This document shows, in pieces, positions 8,029-16,684 of a stretch of DNA of 64,000 nt. A program made the position numbers and the translations under genes. The notes beneath the pieces are model-generated. The model was not told the origin of the DNA, ran no database searches, and saw only the letters and a program-made list of their open reading frames with translations. This DNA is from a virus, in IMG/VR virus record IMGVR_UViG_3300030329_006012, positions 62,001 through 126,000 of that record. One strand, given 5' to 3'. Position 1 is the stretch's first letter. Every line of letters begins with the position of its first letter.

Positions 8029-10479
8029 ATGCCAGATAATAATAATAAAGTGAAGGGTTTGGCCGTTTTTAGCGGCACAAGCACCGTACACAAATTTACA
8101 GAAGACGGCAAAGCTAACCTTAATGATCTACTTGTTGTAGGTGAAGGTGAAACTAAGGACGTCGTTGAACTTAAAGGTCGTGTCTTTTTGAACGATCTTG
8201 ATAAAGATAAGCCACTGCACGAAGCCATTAACAAGATGGTCAGTGACGAGCAGAAAACACGTGGCGAAGAAGTTGCGAGATTAGACGCAGAAGATTCTCT
8301 GATCAAAGCCGAACTCGCAGGTGAAGCTAAAGCAATCCGACAAGAGCTCGCAGGTGAAGCTAAAGCAATCCGTGGAGAACTCGAAGGTGAAGCTAACGCA
8401 ATCCGTGGAGAACTCGCAGGTGAAGCTAAAGCAATCCGTGGAGAACTCGCAGGTGAAGCTAAAGCAATCCGCGAAGAACTGAAAGACGCTCGCGGCGAAC
8501 TCGGTGGCGAAGTTGCCGATGTTAGACGTGATCTCGTTGGCGAAATGGACTCAATGAAAAACGATATCGGTGGGGACATTGATCACGTCAAAGGTGAGTT
8601 GGAAACAAAGATCGACAATACCAAAAGTTCGTTGCAAACTAAAATTGATGAAAACAAAGATGCAGCCGCAAACGCTCGCTCTTTGTTGGCTCAAGACATT
8701 GCTGATAACACCGCCGCAATTGATTTTGTTAAAGATAATGCAAATCCAGACGCTATCGATTCCTTAACTGAAATCATTAAAGCGTATTCAGATGCTGACG
8801 GTGAATTGACCAATGCATTTGTTGCTTTGCTCGGTGAAGAGAAGAAAGCACGTGGCGAAGATTACATACGCCTGAAAGACAACCTTGCCAAAGAAGCCAG
8901 CATGCGCCAAGCCGACGTTCAGTACTTGGTGGGTGAAGATAACTTCTTTTTCCAAATGGGCATGGATGCTCTCAGCCAGGTTGATAAAAAGGTCGATGCC
9001 AACAACCAAATCATTGGCCAAAATGCCGTGAGTATCATCCAACAAAGCCAAAACTTTGATGGTTACGTGGTGGTTAACGACGCCAAGGTTGATGCGAATG
9101 CGACCGACATAGCCAGCCTCCAGCAATTCGCTGGTGCCGCAGTCGCGGATATCAATAATCAACAAGTGATTCAAGATAACGCCATCGCCGCTAACACCAC
9201 GTCGATTGGTCAAAATGCTCAAGATATTGCAAACAACACCGACAAAATCACTCTTGATGTTCAAACATTGGAAAATACCATCAACACCTCTTTTGGTGAA
9301 TTCAAAGATGAGATGAGTGCTGAACATGGTAAAATTCGCGATGATGTGAATGCTGAATTCGTCCGAGCGAGAGGTGAAGAAGACGCCATTCGCGCCGAAC
9401 TCGCAGGTGAAGCTAAAGCAATCCGTGGAGAACTCGCAGGTGAAGCTAACGCAATCCGCGATGAACTCAAAGGTGAAGCTAGTGCAATCCGCGAAGAACT
9501 CGCAGGTGAAGCTGATGCAATCCGTGGAGAGCTCGCAGGTGAATCTGCTTTTCTCCTTATGAGGCTCGAAGGTGAAGTAATGTCAGTCCGCGATGAACTC
9601 GCAGGTGAAACAGCATTGATTCACAGTCGCATGGGAGATCATCAGGCAACTGGTCATCCGACCCTCGCTGATGCTATCGTTGCTAATAAGAGCGCAATTG
9701 ATTTTGTTAAAGATAATGCAGATAAAGACGCTATCGATTCCTTAACTGAAATCATCAAGGCGTATTCGGATGCTGACGGTGAATTGAACAATGCATTTGT
9801 TGCTTTGCTCGGTGAAGAGACGAAAGCACGTGAAAAGGATGTCAAAAACCTGAAATCTGCACTCGAAGGTGAAACTAGAGCAATCCGCGAACAACTCGCA
9901 GGTGAAGCTAAAGCAATCCGTGGAGAACTCGCAGGTGAAGCTAAAGCAATCCGTGGAGAACTCAAAGGTGAAATCAACAACCTACAGGGTGAATTAAGCA
10001 GTGATCTTGGCGAGTTCAAAACAAAGACTGGTGAAGATCTCACATCTTTGATGAACTATTCAGACGGCCGCGATAATACTATCACGGATCATGTTAACAA
10101 CCTTACAGAAAAGACCTTTGATGGAAACAACATGAGTCTTTCTGGTTTTGCTCAATTGAATTCGGTTGAAGCAGCTTCAGTAGCTGTTACTTCTGCTTTT
10201 AGAATTCCACACATCACCACTGTTCAACAGTTGACTGATATGCAGGATACCTACACAAAAGCAAACGGTATGATGTTCTATTTGGACATGGCTGATGATG
10301 CTGGTCGTACTGGCTTCGAAGAAGGGTATAAATTATACTTCTGCGAAGGCAACGAGTGGTATCCTTCCCCGTTCCACAGTGAACCACAAAGTGAAGACTC
10401 TGAACGAACTGGCTCTACTTGGGGAGAAATCCTCACTGCTGCCGGCGAAGAACTGGAGTCCTTTGACCCTTTAGCGTAG
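8029..10479 (+). CDS. repeat-rich coiled-coil appendage protein; 0-frame product of a candidate frameshift
   Basis: 816 aa. It has the shared N-terminal module (V-K-G-L-A-V-F-S-G, V-H-K-F-T-E-D-G, then F-L-N-D). Three blocks of 11-residue units (A-I-R-G-E-L-A-G-E-A-K type, residues about 93-150, 455-505 and 615-650) predict a right-handed hendecad coiled coil. A duplicated segment (I-D-F-V-K-D-N-A, then I-D-S-L-T-E-I-I-K-A-Y-S-D-A-D-G-E-L) occurs twice. The Y-F-C-E-G-N-E-W module is near the C-terminus (about 750-785). It probably forms a long trimeric fibre shaft. The last codons are inside a CCCTTTA slip site followed by a long hairpin, so a fraction of ribosomes may continue into the ORF ending at 12329, giving about 1433 aa. 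The ribosome binding site is GGAGGG. Confidence 0.7.
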   Translation: MPDNNNKVKGLAVFSGTSTVHKFTEDGKANLNDLLVVGEGETKDVVELKGRVFLNDLDKDKPLHEAINKMVSDEQKTRGEEVARLDAEDSLIKAELAGEAKAIRQELAGEAKAIRGELEGEANAIRGELAGEAKAIRGELAGEAKAIREELKDARGELGGEVADVRRDLVGEMDSMKNDIGGDIDHVKGELETKIDNTKSSLQTKIDENKDAAANARSLLAQDIADNTAAIDFVKDNANPDAIDSLTEIIKAYSDADGELTNAFVALLGEEKKARGEDYIRLKDNLAKEASMRQADVQYLVGEDNFFFQMGMDALSQVDKKVDANNQIIGQNAVSIIQQSQNFDGYVVVNDAKVDANATDIASLQQFAGAAVADINNQQVIQDNAIAANTTSIGQNAQDIANNTDKITLDVQTLENTINTSFGEFKDEMSAEHGKIRDDVNAEFVRARGEEDAIRAELAGEAKAIRGELAGEANAIRDELKGEASAIREELAGEADAIRGELAGESAFLLMRLEGEVMSVRDELAGETALIHSRMGDHQATGHPTLADAIVANKSAIDFVKDNADKDAIDSLTEIIKAYSDADGELNNAFVALLGEETKAREKDVKNLKSALEGETRAIREQLAGEAKAIRGELAGEAKAIRGELKGEINNLQGELSSDLGEFKTKTGEDLTSLMNYSDGRDNTITDHVNNLTEKTFDGNNMSLSGFAQLNSVEAASVAVTSAFRIPHITTVQQLTDMQDTYTKANGMMFYLDMADDAGRTGFEEGYKLYFCEGNEWYPSPFHSEPQSEDSERTGSTWGEILTAAGEELESFDPLA
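8308..8481 (+). repeat. 33-bp tandem repeats, block 1
   Basis: About five in-frame copies of a 33-bp unit (core GAACTCGCAGGTGAAGC), each encoding 11 residues of hendecad coiled coil. Confidence 0.85.
8716..8854 (+). repeat. long direct repeat, copy 1 (139 bp)
   Basis: Nearly identical over 139 bp to 9694-9832 in the same reading frame, encoding I-D-F-V-K-D-N-A through V-A-L-L-G-E-E. It shows the fibre grew by internal duplication. Confidence 0.85.
9394..9548 (+). repeat. 33-bp tandem repeats, block 2
   Basis: Four to five further copies of the 33-bp hendecad-encoding unit, some with changes such as GCTAGTGCAATCC and GCTGATGCAATCC. Confidence 0.85.
9694..9832 (+). repeat. long direct repeat, copy 2 (139 bp)
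   Basis: Partner of 8716-8854; the two copies differ at only a handful of positions by eye. Confidence 0.85.
9861..9978 (+). repeat. 33-bp tandem repeats, block 3
   Basis: Three to four more copies of the same 33-bp unit as blocks 1 and 2, including CTCGAAGGTGAAACTAGAGC and two near-perfect consensus copies. Confidence 0.85.
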
Positions 10480-10529
10480 AGGGATCTAGTGGAAGTAAGC
10501 CTGATTTTTCAGGCAACTTCCCTGATCCC
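10467..10529 (+). promoter_or_regulatory. candidate -1 programmed ribosomal frameshift element
   Basis: C CCT TTA (10467-10473) is an X-XXY-YYZ heptamer in the reading frame of the 8029 ORF, two codons before its TAG (10477-10479). After a 7-nt spacer (10474-10480) comes a long stem-loop: GGGATC (10481-10486) with GATCCC (10524-10529), GGAAGT (10491-10496) with ACTTCC (10516-10521), and GCCTG (10499-10503) with CAGGC (10510-10514), 17 pairs with small interior loops. A -1 slip enters the frame of the ORF ending at 12329, which is open from 10467 with no stop. All parts of a classical -1 signal are present at standard spacing. Confidence 0.7.
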
Positions 10530-10577
10530 GGAGTAAATCCATTTGCTGGATACTCTTGGTCTGCCAGTGTTAGGAGC

Positions 10578-12329
10578 ATGGTTGAGCCCGACGGCTTTAT
10601 CTCTCCTTCTGCATGGGCTGCCCTTCCGGCTTCAAATGTTGAACCGTGGGACGCTATTAAGGACAATGCTGAATGGCTTGGCCTATGGAACACCTATGCA
10701 TCTGCCCAGATAGAGCATGCTCGCCAATATTGGGAGTGGCTCGCTCTTTGGGAGGGTGGCAAACCACCTTCTTCAGTAGAGGCACTGGCTGATGCTGCAA
10801 AAGATGCCCAAACCGCGCTGCAAAACGCCATCAATGATGGAGAAGTCGGCCGCGCTGTAGCTGGAGCATATTTAGCAGCAGGCGTCCAAGATAAGAGAGA
10901 TATAGACTCTTACTCTACTGATATGATGGATGAGGCGAAAAAATCATATGACGCGGAGCGAAAAGTCATGTTTGGTCAACTGAAAGACTTTGAAAGGCTT
11001 GTCGTGGATATGAGAAGAAAGTTCACTATTGGTGTCCGAGAAATGCTCATCGAAGCAGCTAAGTCTAGTTCCGGAGTAATTAATGATCATCCGGTCATTT
11101 CTTATACTGGAAGTTACACCATCAACGTGCTTCAGGGCGATGCCGCACCAGACCTTTTGGCTGGCGTGACTGCTACTGATGACCAAGACGGTGATTTGAC
11201 AGCTTCAATTGTCGTAGATGACGATGGCCTCGACATGAGTGAGGTTGGGTCATACACTATCGTTTATAGTGTTACAGATTCCAACGGCTCTGAGTCGTCC
11301 AATAATCGAATGGTTCAGGTTGAGCCAGATGTCAACTCTTTGTTGGCTTCTGATCTTCCGGTACCAACCCTTGACGGGTTTGATTCTGAAGGACGAGCTG
11401 TTATCTCAACAGGAGAAATAAGTCTCCCATTTAATCCTAATCATTTTTATTATGCGGATTCAAATGGAGATAGGTACTTCCTAGAGCTCAAGACCGGATG
11501 GTATCGCTTTGGCGACACTTCCAATGTTGTGTGGGGATCCAGTGTCCTTCTTAATGCAAATGCATCGCAATGGACAGAAGACGAGAATGGCAGATTTGTC
11601 AGTCCCGGCTGGACCTATGCGATGTCGTGTCAAGACGGTACTCCAGAGAACTACACGAATTCTTCGGCCTATGGCAAGAAAATATATGACGGTGACACCT
11701 ACTGGTACAAGTTAGATTGGAGGAAGTATAACCAGAACACATATCAATATACCGATGTGCACAATTCTGGTGATACACTTTCCGTCTCGCTTCCATCAAG
11801 GCCGGCTCCAACATTTCCTGCAATTGTGACAACGGATGTTTCATTTGTTCCTGACAACTTGCGAGACAATCCCCACAATGTAGCTGGAATTTTGGATTTT
11901 GAAATGCCTTGGAGGTTTACGCAAGATCCAAGTTCATACATGGACAGTGGCAACAGAGTAGTTCTGGATAATGGAGATACGCTATATGCTCAAGCCCACA
12001 CCAGAACCAAGGTTTTCCGCGATGGAGAGCAGATAGCGTGGTCTGGCTGGTCTCAGCGTTGGGGATCCGATTATACTTATGTCGATTTAGTCGATGACGG
12101 AAACGGATTGTATCAGATCACCAATGGTGGTACAGACACAAGAACACTTAACTTCTGGAATCACAGCACTCAAGAACTATCTTACGAAATGCAGTGGGGC
12201 GATACAGTACGCTTGACTCATGGTATGGTTCTTTATTTGTACGATGCCGATGGCAACTATGTTGCGTCGCTGGACAACTTTGGTGTAACACCAATGGTTA
12301 GCGAATTTGTTCTAGAAGAAGACGAATAA
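10578..12329 (+). CDS. appendage C-terminal extension with Ig-like (DUF5011-type) domain
   Basis: 583 aa counted from the first ATG. The frame is open back to 10467 and the intervening 35 codons look coding (Gly/Ser/Pro-rich linker). The ATG at 10578 has AGGAG only 1 nt away, too close for normal initiation. I therefore think this part is mainly made as a -1 frameshift extension of the coiled-coil fibre. Visible parts are a helical N-terminal third (about 1-150), an Ig-like domain (about 170-255, V-T-A-T-D-D-Q-D-G-D-L-T and Y-T-I-V-Y-S-V-T-D), and a beta- and aromatic-rich C-terminal region of unknown fold. It probably provides a host-binding head for the fibre. A strong terminator follows. 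Confidence 0.7.
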   Translation: MVEPDGFISPSAWAALPASNVEPWDAIKDNAEWLGLWNTYASAQIEHARQYWEWLALWEGGKPPSSVEALADAAKDAQTALQNAINDGEVGRAVAGAYLAAGVQDKRDIDSYSTDMMDEAKKSYDAERKVMFGQLKDFERLVVDMRRKFTIGVREMLIEAAKSSSGVINDHPVISYTGSYTINVLQGDAAPDLLAGVTATDDQDGDLTASIVVDDDGLDMSEVGSYTIVYSVTDSNGSESSNNRMVQVEPDVNSLLASDLPVPTLDGFDSEGRAVISTGEISLPFNPNHFYYADSNGDRYFLELKTGWYRFGDTSNVVWGSSVLLNANASQWTEDENGRFVSPGWTYAMSCQDGTPENYTNSSAYGKKIYDGDTYWYKLDWRKYNQNTYQYTDVHNSGDTLSVSLPSRPAPTFPAIVTTDVSFVPDNLRDNPHNVAGILDFEMPWRFTQDPSSYMDSGNRVVLDNGDTLYAQAHTRTKVFRDGEQIAWSGWSQRWGSDYTYVDLVDDGNGLYQITNGGTDTRTLNFWNHSTQELSYEMQWGDTVRLTHGMVLYLYDADGNYVASLDNFGVTPMVSEFVLEEDE

Positions 12330-12383
12330 TAATTTTACAAATGGGGCCCTCTCTGCGGAGAGCGAACCATAATAATAATTTCC

Positions 12384-12413
12384 AAAGCACCCCCCTTGCG
12401 GGGGTGCTTTTTT
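12384..12413 (+). terminator. strong rho-independent terminator
   Basis: AAAGCACCCCCC (12384-12395), loop TTGC, GGGGGTGCTTT (12400-12410), then T-run. It closes the appendage operon. A weaker CTCTC/GAGAG hairpin lies just upstream near 12350. The 217-nt region 12330-12546 has no gene. Confidence 0.9.
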
Positions 12414-12481
12414 ATGTAAACTGTAGTGGGGGCCCCAAAGTGATGTTTTTTTTGAAAAAATGGTGTTTACGGAATATAAGC

Positions 12482-12490
12482 ACTATTTAT
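12482..12490 (+). promoter_or_regulatory. candidate late promoter motif (ACTATTTAT)
   Basis: Directly after the strong terminator and 57 nt before the scaffold gene, preceded by TTTACGGAATATAAGC. Context (terminator, then motif, then head operon) is the best support in the window for promoter function. Confidence 0.5.
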
Positions 12491-12546
12491 ATTAGATAAA
12501 AGCCCCATTCTGGCTCTAAAATAAAGATTTTAACAGGAGTAATCAC

Positions 12547-13578
12547 ATGTCAAATATGTTCGAACAAGCAATCATCGATGCGACAGCCCTTAAAGAAGCG
12601 GCATTAAAGAATGCAGAAGCAGAAATTGTTGAAAAGTATGCACCCGAAGTAAAAAAGGTTATGGAAAGTATTCTTGAAGCAGAAGATGAAGATCTTGCTG
12701 ATGAGGACGCCCTTGATATGGGTATGCCAATGGACGCCTCCGTGGAAGATCCTACGGCTATGGAATTGCCACTGGGCGCTGCAGCCGGCGAGAACGCTTG
12801 CCCGTGCCCAGACGAAGATGAGGAGGTCGTATTAGACCTGCCTGGCTTGGCTGCCATCGTAGCGGCCGAAGAACCAGCAATCGATGATCTAGAAAACACC
12901 GAAACTGCACTGGATCTTGATAATGCCGAGGAAGAGCTTCCACTTGAAGAGGAAGACGTGCTGTCCACGGTAGTGGCAGAACTCCTTGGTGAAGAAGAAA
13001 TTGAAGAAAATACCGAAACCCTTGAAGAAGAGGAAACTGTAGAAGAAGTATCTCTCGAAGAAGGGTGCTCTGACGAAGAAAAAGTCTCAGAAGAAAAGCA
13101 GACGAACGAATCAGTCGATTTAAGTAAAATCGCGGGAAAAACAAAAGAACTTTTAGGAACTATCAAGGCCCTCCAAGAGCAGAATGATAATTTCAAAGAA
13201 GGTAACACGAAACTGTTATCTAAAATGAACGAGCAAAAGGATTCTATCCAGAAGCTCACCACGACGTTGGAAGAACTTAGTCTCCAAAATGCAAAACTAC
13301 TTTATGTTAACGAAGTATTAAAGACCGACTCCCTGAATGAGCGACAGAAGCAAATTGCTGTCGAGGCACTTCAAGAAGCAAAGTCAGTTGAGCATGCAAA
13401 GACTGTTTTCGACACACTTCAAAGCACAGTGGTGTCCACCAAGAGGCAAACCGGACGACCTGAATCACTAAGCGAAGTAGTTAGCAACAAGACGTCGATT
13501 AAAATGCCTCGACGCAAAGAACAAAAAATATCTAATCCTCATGAAAACCGTTGGAAACTTCTGGCGGGGATTAAATAA
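12547..13578 (+). CDS. prohead core scaffold protein (T4 gp22-like)
   Basis: 343 aa, strongly acidic. The N-terminal two thirds are Glu/Asp/Ala rich. The C-terminal third is a coiled coil (Q-E-Q-N-D-N-F-K-E-G and Q-N-A-K-L-L-Y-V-N-E-V-L) followed by L-N-E-R-Q-K-Q-I-A-V-E-A-L and a basic tail ending R-W-K-L-L-A-G-I-K. This arrangement, and the place directly before the gp23-like capsid gene, fit the main scaffold of T4-like proheads, which is degraded by gp21 during maturation. It is larger and more acidic than T4 gp22 (about 269 aa). GGAG precedes the ATG. Confidence 0.8.
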   Translation: MSNMFEQAIIDATALKEAALKNAEAEIVEKYAPEVKKVMESILEAEDEDLADEDALDMGMPMDASVEDPTAMELPLGAAAGENACPCPDEDEEVVLDLPGLAAIVAAEEPAIDDLENTETALDLDNAEEELPLEEEDVLSTVVAELLGEEEIEENTETLEEEETVEEVSLEEGCSDEEKVSEEKQTNESVDLSKIAGKTKELLGTIKALQEQNDNFKEGNTKLLSKMNEQKDSIQKLTTTLEELSLQNAKLLYVNEVLKTDSLNERQKQIAVEALQEAKSVEHAKTVFDTLQSTVVSTKRQTGRPESLSEVVSNKTSIKMPRRKEQKISNPHENRWKLLAGIK

Positions 13579-13608
13579 TCTAACTACAAGAAAAAGGAGA
13601 CTTTAAAA

Positions 13609-15297
13609 ATGTCTATTTTAGGAAAACTTACTGAAGGTATTGTTGACCGTGATCTCTCCAAAGAAGGAACAGCCCTCTTAAACAAGTGGGAACAAACTGG
13701 CCTATTGGAAGGTCTTGGCAGCGACCGAGATAAAAATTATATGAGCCGCTTACTCGAAAACCAAGCAAAAGAACTTCTTCGTGAAGCTTCATCTATGGCC
13801 GGTGGCGATGTCGAAGGTTTTGCAGCTGTTGCATTCCCTATCGTTCGTCGTGTATTCGGTGGATTGATTGCTAACGATTTAGTTTCAGTTCAGCCCATGA
13901 GCTTGCCTTCTGGTCTGATCTTCTTCATGGATTTTACTTTAGGTACAGATCGTGGAGAGCAAGACGACCTTAAGGGAACGTCCGTATATGGCGGTGGAAA
14001 AGTCGCTTCGGAAATCACCGGAGGCGTATCTTTGACTGGCGCAAACGCTGATGAGAGTTTTTATAACTTGAACAGTGGTTACAGCTCACCTACTGGTTCT
14101 GTTTCAGTCGCTTTGGGAACTTCCACTACTCAGCTATCCGCTGCAGTGGATAATGCCGACTTGAATGTACCCCAAAAAGCTGCATTGCGTTTCGACCCTG
14201 ATGCTATCGCCAATACTGGTGCCGCGTATATTCAGCTTACTGCCGCTCTCGGCGCAACGATGAACTCTGTTAACTTAGAGAACCTTATCGATGTTGCTTG
14301 TGATGGCTTGGGTACTGACCGAATGATTCGTCGCTTGACTACTCGTGATGGGAACAACCTTATCATTACTCTGATTGCAGACAATGGTACGATTGCCTTC
14401 ACACCAGGAACTTCTGTAAATCTCAGCTATCCCTTGAAGGATGCATTTACTGATAGTGGCATTGCTTTAGGTGCTGTTGCAGGTACTGACCCTTGGGGTC
14501 TTGAAGGTGCAGGCGACGCAGGTTCAGTATATGACGGTTTAGCTCGTGATGAGATTCCAGAAATCGACATCAAAGTTGACAGTGTTGCTGTGACCGCAGT
14601 TACCAAAAAGTTGAAAGCAAAGTGGAGCCCTGAATTGGGTCAAGACTTGAACGCTTATCACAACCTCGACGCCGAAGTTGAATTGACAAGTATTCTCTCT
14701 GAGCAAATTGCTTTAGAAATCGATCAGGAAATCCTGAACGACTTGGTAAAAGGCGCTACTGCCAGCACTTATTACTGGAGCCGACGTCCTGGCAACTTTG
14801 TTGACCGTGACTCTGGCTTGTCTGTAACTGCCGACTTTACCGGTACTGTTTCTGAATGGTACGAGACACTTCTCGAAGTTGTCAACGACGTATCAGCTCA
14901 GATTCACCGCAAAGTGCTTCGCGGCGGAGCTACCTTCTTGGTTTGTTCCCCTGAAGTTGCGAACATCCTCGAATTCACTGCTGGCTTCCGTGCCAAAGTG
15001 ACTCACGATGATGACAAAGGTACTGCCGGTACTGTTAATGTTGGTACTTTGAGTGGAAAATGGGACGTCATGGTTGATCCTTACTTCCCACGTAACGTAA
15101 TTTTGGTTGGCCGCAAGGGCACCAACTTTCTCGAAAGTGGTTACGTTTACTCCCCATATGTTCCGTTGCAAGTCACTCCTACCATTTTTGGTCCCGAAGA
15201 CTTCACCCCTCGCAAGGGCGTGATGACTCGCTATGCCAAGAAGATGGTGCGTCCTGACATGTACGGCTTGGTTATCGTCGAAGATTTACTCGGCTAA
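13609..15297 (+). CDS. major capsid protein (T4 gp23-like)
   Basis: 562 aa, close to the usual 520-560 of the family. The region around residues 70-105 (F-P-I-V-R-R-V-F-G-G, then S-V-Q-P-M-S-L-P-S-G-L-I-F) is the conserved gp23 signature, and the C-terminal Y-A-K-K-M-V-R-P-D-M-Y-G-L is also typical. The N-terminal 59 residues are probably a propeptide: A-K-E-L-L-R-E followed by A-S-S-M-A-G-G matches the L-x-E cleavage preference of gp21-type proteases, predicting mature Ala60. The mature protein would form the HK97-fold lattice. AAGGAG precedes the ATG, and a rho-independent terminator follows, consistent with strong separate expression. Confidence 0.93.
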   Translation: MSILGKLTEGIVDRDLSKEGTALLNKWEQTGLLEGLGSDRDKNYMSRLLENQAKELLREASSMAGGDVEGFAAVAFPIVRRVFGGLIANDLVSVQPMSLPSGLIFFMDFTLGTDRGEQDDLKGTSVYGGGKVASEITGGVSLTGANADESFYNLNSGYSSPTGSVSVALGTSTTQLSAAVDNADLNVPQKAALRFDPDAIANTGAAYIQLTAALGATMNSVNLENLIDVACDGLGTDRMIRRLTTRDGNNLIITLIADNGTIAFTPGTSVNLSYPLKDAFTDSGIALGAVAGTDPWGLEGAGDAGSVYDGLARDEIPEIDIKVDSVAVTAVTKKLKAKWSPELGQDLNAYHNLDAEVELTSILSEQIALEIDQEILNDLVKGATASTYYWSRRPGNFVDRDSGLSVTADFTGTVSEWYETLLEVVNDVSAQIHRKVLRGGATFLVCSPEVANILEFTAGFRAKVTHDDDKGTAGTVNVGTLSGKWDVMVDPYFPRNVILVGRKGTNFLESGYVYSPYVPLQVTPTIFGPEDFTPRKGVMTRYAKKMVRPDMYGLVIVEDLLG

Positions 15298-15323
15298 TCA
15301 AAACCAATACATAATATATGAAG

Positions 15324-15350
15324 AACCCGTCCTTGTGGCGGGTTTTTTAT
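15324..15350 (+). terminator. terminator after major capsid gene
   Basis: AACCCG (15324-15329) pairs with CGGGTT (15339-15344), followed by TTTTAT. Placed 27 nt after the capsid stop. Confidence 0.85.
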
Positions 15351-15376
15351 TTGTGCTTCCTTTACTTGGAAAATAT

Positions 15377-15386
15377 ACTACTTACT
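15377..15386 (+). promoter_or_regulatory. candidate late promoter motif (ACTACTTACT)
   Basis: Sits after the capsid terminator and 34 nt before the neck gene, with TATAAT at about 15395-15400. Same 10-mer as 57414 and 58880. Confidence 0.5.
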
Positions 15387-15419
15387 AAATGAATTATAAT
15401 ATCTTATGAGGTATCCCGC

Positions 15420-16673
15420 ATGGCAGCTCCCGTCTTAACTCCAAAAAGCAATTCCAGCGTCTCCGTTCTTCCTGTAACGGGAACACAAGGAAACGTCTTA
15501 CCGGCTCTTGCCACAAAAGTATACAAAACCAGCGATTTCGTCTCTGGCGCACTAGACCAGGTCACCTACACTTACCGCAAATTAGGCGGTGATGTACTTG
15601 ACCTTGAAATCAAAGAAGAGAGTGTCTATGCTGCGTATGAGGAAGCTTGCCTAGAGTATTCGTACCTCATCAACATCCATCAGTCGAAGAACATCCTCTC
15701 TGATGTCCTCGGCGCCCAGACCGGAACTTTCGATCACAAGGGCGAGATGAAAGCTGGCGTCCTGAGCTCATCTCTTGGCGGCGACCATGTTAGCTTAAAA
15801 TATCCACTGTTTGATTATGCATATGCTCGCCGAGTTGCAGACGGTATTTCACAAGAAGCTAATGTCGGCGGCAGCGCCACTGTGTATTCGGCATCTTTTG
15901 ACATTAAAAATCAAGTGCAGGATTATGATCTGCAGGAGATTATCATGGCTAGTGGCTCCTCATTTAGCGGCAGCGTAGATAATAAAAAGATCCTAATTAA
16001 GAAGGTGTTTTATAAGACTCCAAGGGTTATGTGGAGGTTCTTTGGGTATCAGGGCGGCCTAAATGTTATTGGCAATCTAACGTCTTATGGGCAGTATGCA
16101 GATGACAGTACATTCCAAGTCGTTCCGGTGTGGGAGAACAAACTTCAGGCAATGGCCTATGAGGATGCCCTTTATACCAGAACATCTCAGTGTTCTTATG
16201 AATTAAGAAACAATAAGTTAAGGATTTTTCCAAACCCATCTGCATACAACATTGAGAAGATGTGGTTTGAATTTACGATACCTGGAAACAACTGGGAAGC
16301 CGAAGGCGACACCGATATTGGTATAGATGGCATCAACAACATGAACACCCTTCCTCTGGATAATATCCCCTATGAGAACATCAACTCTATTGGTAAGCAG
16401 TGGATTCGAAGATTCGCATTGTCACTGAGCAAGGAAACACTCGGCCTTACGAGAAGCAAGTTTGCCACAATACCGATTCCTGGCGAGTCTGTTACATTAA
16501 ACGGTGAGCAACTGGCTTCGCAGGCAAGAGAAGAACAAGAAAAACTTCGAGAAGAGCTCAAGACGATCTTAGACGAAATGACCTATGGTCAGTTGATGTC
16601 TAGTGATGCTGAGTTGATTGAGAACGCAAACAAGATACAACAGAAAATCCCCTTACTTATCTTTGTGGGATAA
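15420..16673 (+). CDS. neck / head-completion protein (gp13-like)
   Basis: 417 aa. An N-terminal region (about 35-75) reads S-D-F-V-S-G-A-L-D-Q-V-T-Y-T-Y-R-K-L-G-G-D, then L-D-L-E-I-K-E-E-S-V-Y-A-A-Y-E-E-A. This is the pattern of gp13-type neck proteins of marine T4-like phages: a short helix, then a L-G-x-x-V-x-x-x-E-L segment and a helical D-A repeat. The rest is beta rich, with a helical C-terminus carrying Q-A-R-E-E-Q-E-K-L-R-E-E-L. It follows the capsid gene and precedes a gp14-like protein, as expected for the neck pair that closes the filled head and joins it to the tail. Family call is moderate; T4 gp13 is shorter (about 309 aa). Confidence 0.55.
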   Translation: MAAPVLTPKSNSSVSVLPVTGTQGNVLPALATKVYKTSDFVSGALDQVTYTYRKLGGDVLDLEIKEESVYAAYEEACLEYSYLINIHQSKNILSDVLGAQTGTFDHKGEMKAGVLSSSLGGDHVSLKYPLFDYAYARRVADGISQEANVGGSATVYSASFDIKNQVQDYDLQEIIMASGSSFSGSVDNKKILIKKVFYKTPRVMWRFFGYQGGLNVIGNLTSYGQYADDSTFQVVPVWENKLQAMAYEDALYTRTSQCSYELRNNKLRIFPNPSAYNIEKMWFEFTIPGNNWEAEGDTDIGIDGINNMNTLPLDNIPYENINSIGKQWIRRFALSLSKETLGLTRSKFATIPIPGESVTLNGEQLASQAREEQEKLREELKTILDEMTYGQLMSSDAELIENANKIQQKIPLLIFVG

Positions 16674-16684
16674 GGAGGCGATAA

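Noticed and set aside
8004-8579. Antisense ORF of 191 aa and similar ones at 9261 and 9654
   Set aside because: Shadows of the 33-bp repeats, made of repeated Ser-Pro-Arg units.
8308-9978. Possible CRISPR-like array from 33-bp repeats
   Set aside because: Repeats are in frame, contiguous without unique spacers, and encode coiled coil.
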